Below, piece after piece: positions 36,036 to 43,896 of a DNA stretch of 64,000 bases. The notes under the pieces were generated by a model. It had not been told where the DNA came from, made no database searches, and was given only the letters and a program-made list of their open reading frames with translations. Positions within the stretch are counted from its first letter, which is position 1. Every line of letters begins with the position of its first letter. This stretch comes from VXNE01 sp965208745. Lineage in GTDB: Bacteria; Pseudomonadota; Gammaproteobacteria; Pseudomonadales; Azotimanducaceae. The stretch spans positions 310,001-374,000 of the forward strand of contig CBDBPN010000004.1 in assembly GCA_965208745.1 (NCBI GenBank), written 5' to 3'. Both the position numbers and the translations under genes were made by a program.

Positions 36036-36140
36036 GCCCAAGGAGGCCCCCACACGAGGCGGGGGACAACGCGCCCCAGGTGCCGCCACAGTCCAGAGTT
36101 GACTATGCTTCAATCCCCCGCCTCGTGCGGGGCCTCAAAG
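36036..36140 (-). CRISPR. Degenerate mini-CRISPR (repeat-spacer-repeat), candidate crRNA-like regulatory RNA
   Basis: Unit A (36036-36070) matches the array repeat at 28 of 35 positions and keeps the hairpin and the final ACAAC. A 36-nt spacer follows (36071-36106), a normal spacer length. Unit B (36107-36140) begins with GCTTCAAT, identical to the array repeat, but then carries the stem in inverted form (CCCCCGCCTCGTGCGGGG, then CCTC). Read from the - strand as in the main array, unit B gives a hairpin plus an intact ATTGAAGC 5' handle, then the spacer, then the intact 3' hairpin of unit A. The unused handle of unit A is degraded. It ends 15 nt before the cas3 start of module 2. The two stems can also pair with each other as a 22-bp inverted repeat. 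Confidence 0.7.
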
Positions 36141-36155
36141 CGCACGAGAGCGACT

Positions 36156-39100
36156 GTGCCCCACGAGCTGAGCCATTCGGACTTCCCTGCCTTCTTCCGG
36201 GCGTTGTGGGGACGGGAGCCGTTCGTCTGGCAGAAGAAACTGGCCCAGAGGGTGATGGGCGGCGCCGGTAGTCACCGCGCCAAAGGTGCCGCGAAACCCC
36301 CATGGCCCGAAGTCCTCGCCCTCCCGACGGGCTCCGGCAAGACCGCCTGCATCGACATCGCCGTCTTCGCCCTCGCCGCCCAGGGCACGAAGACCATGAC
36401 GACCGTCACCGCGCCACGCCGCATCTTCTTCGTGGTGGACCGCCGCATCATCGTCGATGAGGCCCACGAACGCGCGCGGCGGCTTGCGCGAAAGCTGACG
36501 GACGCGACCGACGGCATCCTCAACGCGGTGGCCGACGGCCTGCGCGAGCTAGCCGCAGGCGGCGGAACGCGGCGCCGCGACGAAAGGCCGCTCACCGTGC
36601 ACGCCTTGCGCGGCGGGATGTATCGCTCCGAAGCATGGGTGTGGAATCCCCTTCAACCGGCCGTCGTGGCGTCGACGGTCGACCAGATCGGCTCAAGACT
36701 GTTGTTCCGCGGCTACGGGCGGCGCTCCACCGCCTGGCCCGTGGCCGCCGGGCTGATCGGCAACGACAGCCTCGTTCTGCTCGACGAAGCCCACTGCGCG
36801 CAACCGTTCCTGGAGACGTTGCACGCGGTGCGCAAGTACAGGGACTGGGCAGAGCAGCCGCTGAAACGTTGCTTTCATCCTGTCGTGATGTCCGCCACAC
36901 CTCCGGCGGGGGCCACCGACGTCTTCCGCGACGACTCCGGGCAAGGCAAGAACCCAGGGCATCCGCTCGGTCAACGCCAGTTGGCGAGCAAACGCGCCGC
37001 ACTGCAAATCGCCGACGGGGCCAGGGGCGAGGACGCGCTCATGGCGTTGGCTGAGCAACTCGCGGCTGCCGCCAAACGAGTCACGACCGGGCAGCCGCGG
37101 GCAGTCGTCGTTTTCGCCAACCGCGTCGCGACGGCAAGGGCGACGAAGCGCCTGCTTGCACCGGCGGGCGAAACGATCCTGCTCACCGGACGCATGCGCG
37201 CGGCGGACCGGGAAGCGGTCGTGGCGCGGCTGCGCGAACTCCGCCTCCACTCGGACGCGGCGCCGGACCGGGTGCTCCGGCAAACGGTGTTCGTGGTGGC
37301 CACCCAGACGCTGGAAGTCGGTGCGGATCTCGACTTCGACGCCTTGGTGACGGAGTGCGCCAGCCTCGACGCGTTGCGCCAGAGGTTTGGGCGATTGAAC
37401 CGCATGGGGCGTGACATCGTCTGTCGCGCCGAGGTCGTCATTCGGGCCGATCAGGCGAATCCGAAACGTGGGAAGGAAGCGGATCCCGTGTACGGACATG
37501 CGATCACGGCCACTTGGAAGTGGTTGAAGGAGCACGCGCACGGGAATGACGTGGACTTCGGCATCGCGGCCATGGACAGGTGCCTCGAAACTCAGGCAGA
37601 GGCTCTACCAAAGCTGAACGCGCCGTCGCGGGCGGCCCCGGTGATGCTCCCGGCCCATGTGGATTGCTGGGCGCAAACGTCCCCCGCGCCCCGACCTTCG
37701 CCCGACGTGTCGCCGTTTCTCCGCGGGCCCGAGCAGGACGTCGCCGACGTGCGGGTGTGCTGGCGCGCCGACCTGGATCTGTCGAAACCCGACGACGGCG
37801 CCCTTGAGTCCCTACGTCTTTGCCCACCGAGCAGTGTCGAGACACTCCCGGTGCCCATCGGCGTGTTCCGGCGCTGGCTGGTCGGGGAGGACGACGAGGA
37901 CGCCACCGCCGACATACCCCACGCCGAGCGCGAGACCACGCCTGACGAAGCCGAGGAGCGTACCCGCACGCCGGACCGGGCCGTCGTCCGGTGGCGCGGC
38001 AAGGACACGCAAGCCCAGGACATCACGGCAACTCCCCGCGACATTCGCCCCGGTGACGTACTCGTGATTCCGACCAAGCACCCGGGCGCCTGGCACAAGC
38101 TCGGCGACCTGATGCTCGACGAGAGCGCCGACCCTGCGTTGCTGGACCTCGGCGACCGCGCCCACCGTCGAGCCCGCGCCAAGCCTATCCTTCGCCTGCA
38201 CAAGGCGCTGGTTTCGACGTGGCCCGACGGGTTGGGGGCCAAAGCGGCCGCACTTGAACTGCTCAATGACATCGAGCGGCACCGCGACGACCAACCTGAA
38301 GGGGCTGCCGACGCCGTCGACGAGTTGCTGCAAGTGCTTGGAGATGCGCCAGGGACCGGCATCCCCTCTGATTGGGCGTGGCTGCCGCGCACGGCAGCCG
38401 AGCTTCACCGCGAGTATCGGCGATCCGCCAGGCTGCGCCGCGAGATTCAGACGGTGCGCGGCCCGTGCCTGGTGCTCGCCGGCCGCCGCCTGGGCGACTC
38501 GGAGGAAGAAGCAGATCTCTTCGGTGACGAGGACGACGCATCGGGCTCGGGGACATCGTATCGCAACGGTGGGCCGGTCCCTCTGCGCTCGCACCTGCCG
38601 GGGGTCGAGGACTTCGCCAGGCAGCACGCCAACGGCTGCGGGCTGCCGGAGGACCTGACGGAAGCTGTCGCCCGCGCCGGACTGCTGCACGATCTCGGCA
38701 AGGCCGATCCGCGCTTCCAGTCCTTGCTGAACGGCGGTTCACCGTGGCTATCGGGCGAGGCGTTGGCCAAGTCCGCGAGGATGCCGCAGTCGCGTACCGC
38801 CCGCGAACAGGCACGCAAGCAATCCGGCTACCCGGAAGGCGGGCGCCACGAACTGCTGTCCGTGCGCTTGGCGGAGTCCGCGCCGACGCTGCTCCCGGAC
38901 GACATCAACCTGCGCGACCTGGTGCTGCATCTCATAGAGAGCCATCACGGCCATTGCCGCCCTTTCGCGCCGGTGGTGTTCGACGAGACGTCCATCGAGA
39001 CTGCCTTTCAACTTGCCGGCCACTGCGTGCGTTGGTCGGGCCCCACCTACTTGGAACGCCTGGACTCGGGGGTGGCGGATCGCTACTGGCGACTGACGCG

Positions 39101-39197
39101 CCGGTATGGCTGGTGGGGGCTTGCCTGGCTCGAAGGCATGCTGCGGCTGGCTGATTGGCGGCGCAGCGCCTGGGAGGAGAATCATGACTCCGAGTAG
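36156..39197 (+). CDS. cas3: Cas3, type I-G, helicase followed by C-terminal HD nuclease (module 2)
   Basis: 1013 residues from the GTG at 36156, chosen because GAGAG lies just upstream and homology begins at HSDFPAFFRALWG. An upstream ATG at 36105 would read through the mini-CRISPR. Walker A ALPTGSGKTACID is near residue 55, DEAH is in LVLLDEAHCAQPF near 209, motif V is VATQTLEVGADLDFDA, motif VI is QRFGRLNRMG. The C-terminal HD part has AGLLHDLGKADPRFQ near 843, GRHELLSVRLA and ESHHGHCRPF. It is strongly diverged from the module 1 Cas3. Stop and next start overlap. Confidence 0.93.
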   Translation: MPHELSHSDFPAFFRALWGREPFVWQKKLAQRVMGGAGSHRAKGAAKPPWPEVLALPTGSGKTACIDIAVFALAAQGTKTMTTVTAPRRIFFVVDRRIIVDEAHERARRLARKLTDATDGILNAVADGLRELAAGGGTRRRDERPLTVHALRGGMYRSEAWVWNPLQPAVVASTVDQIGSRLLFRGYGRRSTAWPVAAGLIGNDSLVLLDEAHCAQPFLETLHAVRKYRDWAEQPLKRCFHPVVMSATPPAGATDVFRDDSGQGKNPGHPLGQRQLASKRAALQIADGARGEDALMALAEQLAAAAKRVTTGQPRAVVVFANRVATARATKRLLAPAGETILLTGRMRAADREAVVARLRELRLHSDAAPDRVLRQTVFVVATQTLEVGADLDFDALVTECASLDALRQRFGRLNRMGRDIVCRAEVVIRADQANPKRGKEADPVYGHAITATWKWLKEHAHGNDVDFGIAAMDRCLETQAEALPKLNAPSRAAPVMLPAHVDCWAQTSPAPRPSPDVSPFLRGPEQDVADVRVCWRADLDLSKPDDGALESLRLCPPSSVETLPVPIGVFRRWLVGEDDEDATADIPHAERETTPDEAEERTRTPDRAVVRWRGKDTQAQDITATPRDIRPGDVLVIPTKHPGAWHKLGDLMLDESADPALLDLGDRAHRRARAKPILRLHKALVSTWPDGLGAKAAALELLNDIERHRDDQPEGAADAVDELLQVLGDAPGTGIPSDWAWLPRTAAELHREYRRSARLRREIQTVRGPCLVLAGRRLGDSEEEADLFGDEDDASGSGTSYRNGGPVPLRSHLPGVEDFARQHANGCGLPEDLTEAVARAGLLHDLGKADPRFQSLLNGGSPWLSGEALAKSARMPQSRTAREQARKQSGYPEGGRHELLSVRLAESAPTLLPDDINLRDLVLHLIESHHGHCRPFAPVVFDETSIETAFQLAGHCVRWSGPTYLERLDSGVADRYWRLTRRYGWWGLAWLEGMLRLADWRRSAWEENHDSE

Positions 39198-40134
39198 CAG
39201 CGGCCAGATGATCCTTGAGGGTTTGGATGGCGCAAATCCGCTGGGCTTTCTGGCCGCGATAGGGACGCTACGGCTCCTACAGGCCCAGGACGGGGATGGC
39301 TCGATCCACATGGGATGGGAGGACACGCCGAGTGGCTGGCGACCCGTACTGACGGGGTTCGTTGGTGACGAGTCCGATCTTTGCGACGCCTTGCATTGCT
39401 CCCTGACCCGTCGGACATCGACCATACTCGACATCGGAGTGGCCTCCGGCGGCAAGAAGCACTCGAACAAGTTTCCTTTCGATGCCGTGCGATTCAAGCT
39501 AGCGCTGGCTGACTCGGTTAGAGACGCGGGGACGCGCGCGGACGCGGACTTGCTGGCGGCGCTGGGGGCCGACTTCTATCCCGACCCCAAGAGCGGCGAG
39601 TTCCAGTGCACAGCCTTCAAGATGGTGCGCAGCGGTGATTCGAGCGGACAGGGAATGCTGCACTACGCCAAGGCCATCCGTGGCCAAGCCGACGAACACG
39701 CTCTCCGACATGCACTGTTCAAGCCGTGGCGCTATCGGGACGAGGGATTTAGCCTGCGTTGGGATCCGATCGAGAATCAGTCCCACGCCTTGCGGTGGAG
39801 CGATCCAAGCACCTCGAAGCTGGGCACGGAAGCGAGCGCGAACTGCCTCGCATTCGAGGGGCTTCCCTGCCTCCCCTGTGCCATCGTCGGCAGGCAGTTG
39901 GCCACAACCGGGTTCAGCGGCGGGGGCACGCAAAAGGCGTTCGTTTGGCCGCTCTGGACGCCGAAGGTAGACGTGGACGCTGTCCGTTCCCTACTCGCCC
40001 TGCACGACTTGCATCAAACGCCCTTGAGAAGAGAAGCGCTCGCAGCCAGGGGCGTCGTGGAGGTCTTTCGGGCCACCGTGATTCGCCCGACCCAGTACTA
40101 CAGCAACTTTGCACATGCGCACCCCGTCTGCTAA
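39184..40134 (+). CDS. Small Cas8-like subunit of type I-G (module 2; Cas8u2/Csb3-type)
   Basis: 316 residues, ATG at 39184 after a strong GGAGGAG. The start MILEGLDGANPLGFLAAIGTLRLLQ parallels the Csx17 opening (LDGC...PLASYLKALGVLRLI), so I take it as the large-subunit counterpart at well under half the length of Csx17. Other marks: KKHSNKFPFDAVRF, RDEGFSLRWDPIENQ and ANCLAFEGLPCLPC. Its place between cas3 and csb1 is that of the GSU0052-type gene of Geobacter type I-U. The exact family name (Cas8u2 or Csb3) needs an HMM comparison. Confidence 0.8.
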   Translation: MTPSSSGQMILEGLDGANPLGFLAAIGTLRLLQAQDGDGSIHMGWEDTPSGWRPVLTGFVGDESDLCDALHCSLTRRTSTILDIGVASGGKKHSNKFPFDAVRFKLALADSVRDAGTRADADLLAALGADFYPDPKSGEFQCTAFKMVRSGDSSGQGMLHYAKAIRGQADEHALRHALFKPWRYRDEGFSLRWDPIENQSHALRWSDPSTSKLGTEASANCLAFEGLPCLPCAIVGRQLATTGFSGGGTQKAFVWPLWTPKVDVDAVRSLLALHDLHQTPLRREALAARGVVEVFRATVIRPTQYYSNFAHAHPVC

Positions 40135-40172
40135 CCGCGGGGCGTCCAGATGCACCAAACCTGGAGAGCCCG

Positions 40173-41387
40173 ATGACTCTTGACTTGGACACGCTTCGCG
40201 AAGCGGTGGCGGGCAAGGCTGCGGCGTTTCGCTGCGTCACCCGTTACCAACCCGTGGGCGGACCGGGCGACAAGGTGTTTCCGCCAACCTACAAAGGCGG
40301 CCGGTACGCCACCGAGAAGCGCATCGACCCCCAGACGGGCGAGGAGCGCGATTGCGTCCTCCTCGACTCCGTGCAGTCGCAGGCGAATCGCATGGAGCTC
40401 GCCCTGCTGGAGGCGCATCGCGACGAACGCGTGGCCTTACCGCTCGTGGTCGCCCGATTCGACCACGACGAACTGCCCAAGAAGTTCTCGGTGACCAGCC
40501 TCGAGGCACCGCACCGAATCGCAGATGCCCTATTCCGAGACAGCCTGCTCGATGGTGTCATGTTTAGGAAATCCGAAACGGGCCGCTTGCTGGATAAGGC
40601 CGACATCCGAAACGCCACCGGATTGTTTGGCCTCTGCCCGACGGCACTCGTGTTCGGCCTCTGGGACTCGACTGGTCCGCGCGGTGGACTAGGCGCCAAG
40701 TTTCAGCGTGCGCTCGTTTCGGAGATCGTCGGCTTCGACGCCGTGGCCGGCGTGAAGACCGTAAGCCGGATCGATCCCGCACAGATCATAAAGGACGCGG
40801 GTCCGCTCTACCGACGCACCGAGGAGCGGGACGACGCACCCTACTGGACGTTGGACGAAGCCCGAGGAACGGCAAGACTCGGCAAGGGCCGAAACCCCTC
40901 GGGGCGGCCCTCCGAGGCGGTCCATAGCAACGTCACCCCCAGCGTCTCGGACGGCGGCTTCACGCTATCGCACGCGTTACAGACCACCACCCTCTCCTTG
41001 GCGGTCCTCCGCCGGCTGCGATTCCCCCTCGCCGGCGCAGCCGAGTCCGAGCACGGGATCGACTTGGCAGGGCGTACCACGCTCGCCGCTCTGGGGATCG
41101 CCGCCGGAACGTTGACACGTGAAGACGGGGATCTTCGTTCCCGTTGCCACTTGTTCGCCGAAGGCGATTCCTCCTGGCAGCTTCTCGACCGACCGGGGGA
41201 AACGCCTGTCGAATTCGCCTTGGGCTCTGACGCTTCCGTGATGCTGTTGAACGAGGCAATCACGGCAGCAAAAGAGGCGGGGTTGCCGTGGGAAGCCGTC
41301 GTGGAACTCTCCCCCGCCCAAGAACTCGTCGAACTTGTCAGACGAAGCCAGGAACTGGCTAGCGAAGGCGCTGTCGAGCCGGACTGA
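40173..41387 (+). CDS. csb1: Csb1 / Cas7, backbone subunit (module 2)
   Basis: 404 residues, ATG at 40173 after GGAGAG. Canonical GSU0053-family sequence: PVGGPGDKVFPPTYKGGRYA, CVLLDSVQSQANRMELALLEA, APHRIADALFRDSLLDGVMF, FGLCPTALVFGLWDSTGPRGG and LSHALQTTTLSLAVLRRLRFP. It forms the crRNA-binding backbone. Its stop overlaps the csb2 start by one base. Confidence 0.93.
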   Translation: MTLDLDTLREAVAGKAAAFRCVTRYQPVGGPGDKVFPPTYKGGRYATEKRIDPQTGEERDCVLLDSVQSQANRMELALLEAHRDERVALPLVVARFDHDELPKKFSVTSLEAPHRIADALFRDSLLDGVMFRKSETGRLLDKADIRNATGLFGLCPTALVFGLWDSTGPRGGLGAKFQRALVSEIVGFDAVAGVKTVSRIDPAQIIKDAGPLYRRTEERDDAPYWTLDEARGTARLGKGRNPSGRPSEAVHSNVTPSVSDGGFTLSHALQTTTLSLAVLRRLRFPLAGAAESEHGIDLAGRTTLAALGIAAGTLTREDGDLRSRCHLFAEGDSSWQLLDRPGETPVEFALGSDASVMLLNEAITAAKEAGLPWEAVVELSPAQELVELVRRSQELASEGAVEPD

Positions 41388-43726
41388 TGTTCGCGTTGGG
41401 TTTACGTTACCTGAATGGGTGGTCGATGGCCGCCGCCGATGGTGCCCGCAAGCAGGAGGCCGAGTGGCCGCCGCATCCGGACCGGGTATTCATGGCCTTG
41501 GCGGCGGCCTGGTTCGAGACGGGCGAGGACGAGGGCGAGGGCGACGCGCTGCGTTGGCTGGAACGACTGCAAGCGCCGGAAATACAGGCTTCGCGCGCGA
41601 CTCGACGCGAGGTGGTGGCAAGCCACGTGCCGGTGAACGACACTAGATTAGGTAAACTGCCGACCAATCAGGCCCTGGACGCGCTACGGAAGGCCGGTTT
41701 GGGCCTCTTGCCGGAGCATCGGCTGCGCAAGGAGCGAAGCTTCCCCGTAGCTGTGCCGCGAAACCCCGAAGTCTACCTCATCTGGCCCGACGACCCGAGT
41801 GGCCACGCGCCGGCCCTGGCCAATCTGGCGGGCAAAGTCACCCATGTCGGGCACTCCGCTTCGTTCGTCCAGGCATGGCTTCAGGAGACCGGCGAGCCCC
41901 GACCAACGCTGATGCCCACAGCCGGGGTCGCCGAACACCGCCTCCGAGTGCCCAACGCCGGTCGGCTCGCGCACCTTGCGAGAACGGGGAACCGCCGGGA
42001 TGGGCTCGACTACCACGATCTGGCCCACGAGATAGAGCGGGCGCGGACCGAACTCAAGGAGATGAAGCCGCCACCCAGAGTCGCATGGGCCAACTTTCCG
42101 GACGTGGTGTTGCTTTCGCGGGAGTCGGAAACCCGGCACCACCCGGAATACCGCGCCGCCAAGTCCGGGGACGCCACGGCCGCGACGCGGCTCGTTGCCG
42201 CGCTGGCCGGACCGGCGGCAATCGCGGAAGTGCGCCAGCTACTTGCCGAAGTCGCGACGGGCGACCCCGTACTTGTCGGTGCCAATGCCTACGAGCGCGA
42301 TGGCTTCAACGCGATCCCGGCGGCCCTGGCACAACTCCTTGGTCACCGCCTCGGATTGCCGTGCGACAACCACATCACCCAGACCAACATTGTCGGACAC
42401 ACCGGTGCCGACGGGTACGGGCGCCTTGCCCGCCAGGCCGCCTTCGACGGCGAGGTTGCCGCGGACCGCGCGTATGTGCTCGTCGACGACTTCGTCGGCC
42501 AAGGCGGCACGTTGGCCAATCTGCGCGGCTGGATCGAGAAGAGAGGAGGGCGGGTCATAGGTGCCGTCACCTTGACGGGCAAGCCCTACTCGGCCAAGTT
42601 GAACCCCACGAAGGAACAGCTCGATGAACTCAGAGGCAAACACGGCCACCACCTCGAGAAATGGTGGCGAGAGCACTTCGGCCACACCTTCGATTGCCTT
42701 ACTCAATCGGAGGCTCGGTACCTCGCCCGCTCCCCGGATGTTGACACGATCCGAGGTCGACTTGCTGCGGCAATGCGCGCAGGAGGTGGCCGCCGTCACG
42801 CGCGAAGTCCTCGCGAGCAGCGCAGGCACCTCACCGAGTTGAAGGGCCGATTGGCGGAACACTTCCCGAGCGGCCCGCCCACGGAGCCCACGCGCCCGAC
42901 GCCCGGCAAGTGGCAGGGCTACACCCGCCGGAAGAACACACCGCCTGACTCCGACATTCACTCCCTCTTCGATCCGCGCATCGTCGTACTCGCCATCGAA
43001 GGCCGGCGGCTCTCCCTGCACTCGACACTCAAGCTGACGGCGGCCCTGCGCGGCCTACTCATGCGCAAGTGTCCCGAGCAGCCCCCGCCGGCATGGTTCA
43101 GCGGTCACGACGCGCGGGGCAGGCCCACGCGGATGCCACACTTGGCGCTCGCGCCCCTACCCTTCGTCGGCACCGGCCATGCGGACGGTCGGATCATGGG
43201 CCTCGCACTGATCCTGCCGCGCGATCTGGCACCGGAGGACGCCGGCCGCGCCCTCAACGCCGTCCTGCACGAGTCCGAAACCGGGCTGCCGAGCGAGCAC
43301 CGTCTGTTCGACGGAGAGTGGTTCGAGTGCGCGGTGGCGCTCGACACCCGCGAACAACCACCGACGAATCTCGATCCGCGCACCTGGTCCGCACCATCGC
43401 GCACCTGGGCGAGCGTCACGCCCGTGGCGCTGAACCGGCATTTCGACGGTGTCTACCGCTGGGACCACGCCGCCGAGAGCGTGCGGGACGCTTGCGAACA
43501 CATCGGCCTGCCTCGACCACGGGACGTTGTCCTGCAGCCCGTGTCCACGGTCCAGGGCGTGCCCCACGCGCGGGAGTTCCCGCCGCTGGCGCGCAAGTCC
43601 GACGGCGGCCGACGCGTCCACGCCCACGCCCTGCTCGTCTTCGACGAACCGGTATCGGGACCCGTGCTGGTCGGCGCCGGCCGCTTCCGGGGCTACGGCC
43701 TCTGCCGCCCGATCAACCGCGAGTGA
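41387..43726 (+). CDS. csb2: Csb2 with an internal phosphoribosyltransferase domain (module 2)
   Basis: 779 residues, far above the 555 of module 1 Csb2. Residues 1-240 are the Cas5-like half (MFALGLRYLNGWSMAAADGA; WPPHPDRVFMALAAAWFETG). Residues ~241-505 are a phosphoribosyltransferase domain. It opens HHPEYRAAKSGDATAATRLV, has a hood-like GFNAIPAALAQLLGHRLGLP and TNIVGHTGADGYGRLARQ, and has the PRPP-binding loop YVLVDDFVGQGGTLANL at residues 363-379 with both Asp residues (367, 368). Residues ~506-779 are the Cas6-like half (GKWQGYTRRK, DPRIVVLAIEGRRLSLHSTL, PFVGTGHADGRIMGLAL, VHAHALLVF, GAGRFRGYGLC). The frame is open throughout. The insert resembles PRTase domains of plasmid and phage proteins. 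Its role in immunity is unknown. Confidence 0.9.
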   Translation: MFALGLRYLNGWSMAAADGARKQEAEWPPHPDRVFMALAAAWFETGEDEGEGDALRWLERLQAPEIQASRATRREVVASHVPVNDTRLGKLPTNQALDALRKAGLGLLPEHRLRKERSFPVAVPRNPEVYLIWPDDPSGHAPALANLAGKVTHVGHSASFVQAWLQETGEPRPTLMPTAGVAEHRLRVPNAGRLAHLARTGNRRDGLDYHDLAHEIERARTELKEMKPPPRVAWANFPDVVLLSRESETRHHPEYRAAKSGDATAATRLVAALAGPAAIAEVRQLLAEVATGDPVLVGANAYERDGFNAIPAALAQLLGHRLGLPCDNHITQTNIVGHTGADGYGRLARQAAFDGEVAADRAYVLVDDFVGQGGTLANLRGWIEKRGGRVIGAVTLTGKPYSAKLNPTKEQLDELRGKHGHHLEKWWREHFGHTFDCLTQSEARYLARSPDVDTIRGRLAAAMRAGGGRRHARSPREQRRHLTELKGRLAEHFPSGPPTEPTRPTPGKWQGYTRRKNTPPDSDIHSLFDPRIVVLAIEGRRLSLHSTLKLTAALRGLLMRKCPEQPPPAWFSGHDARGRPTRMPHLALAPLPFVGTGHADGRIMGLALILPRDLAPEDAGRALNAVLHESETGLPSEHRLFDGEWFECAVALDTREQPPTNLDPRTWSAPSRTWASVTPVALNRHFDGVYRWDHAAESVRDACEHIGLPRPRDVVLQPVSTVQGVPHAREFPPLARKSDGGRRVHAHALLVFDEPVSGPVLVGAGRFRGYGLCRPINRE

Positions 43727-43772
43727 CACGGCCACTCCCGAGAGGTTACAAGTTCCCGCCCCAAGGGGCCGA

Positions 43773-43896
43773 TCAGGACCGGCGGTTGCGCCGGCGCCGC
43801 CCCACGTAGCCCACCAGGATCCGATGTTCCTGTTCGTCCCACGCGAAACCGACCCGAATCGTACTGCGGGGATCGAACGAGTTGCCCCCCCCGAAC
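43773..43896 (-). pseudogene. C-terminal remnant of an unknown gene at the array's distal end
   Basis: A frame on the - strand ends at 43773 with FDPRSTIRVGFAWDEQEHRI followed by LVGYVGRRRRNRRS. It is protein-like in composition and framing, but its upstream part runs into a C-run and then the degenerate terminal repeat, so any 5' portion is missing. I cannot name the family. It may be what is left of a gene cut by the array, or chance. Confidence 0.3.

Noticed and set aside
36099..36127. TTGACT as a -35 box for cas3 of module 2
   Set aside because: The region 17 bp downstream is GC-rich repeat stem and has no -10-like hexamer.
36021..36155. Longer cas3 starts at ATG 36021 or 36105
   Set aside because: They would translate the mini-CRISPR; homology and a ribosome binding site both point to GTG 36156.
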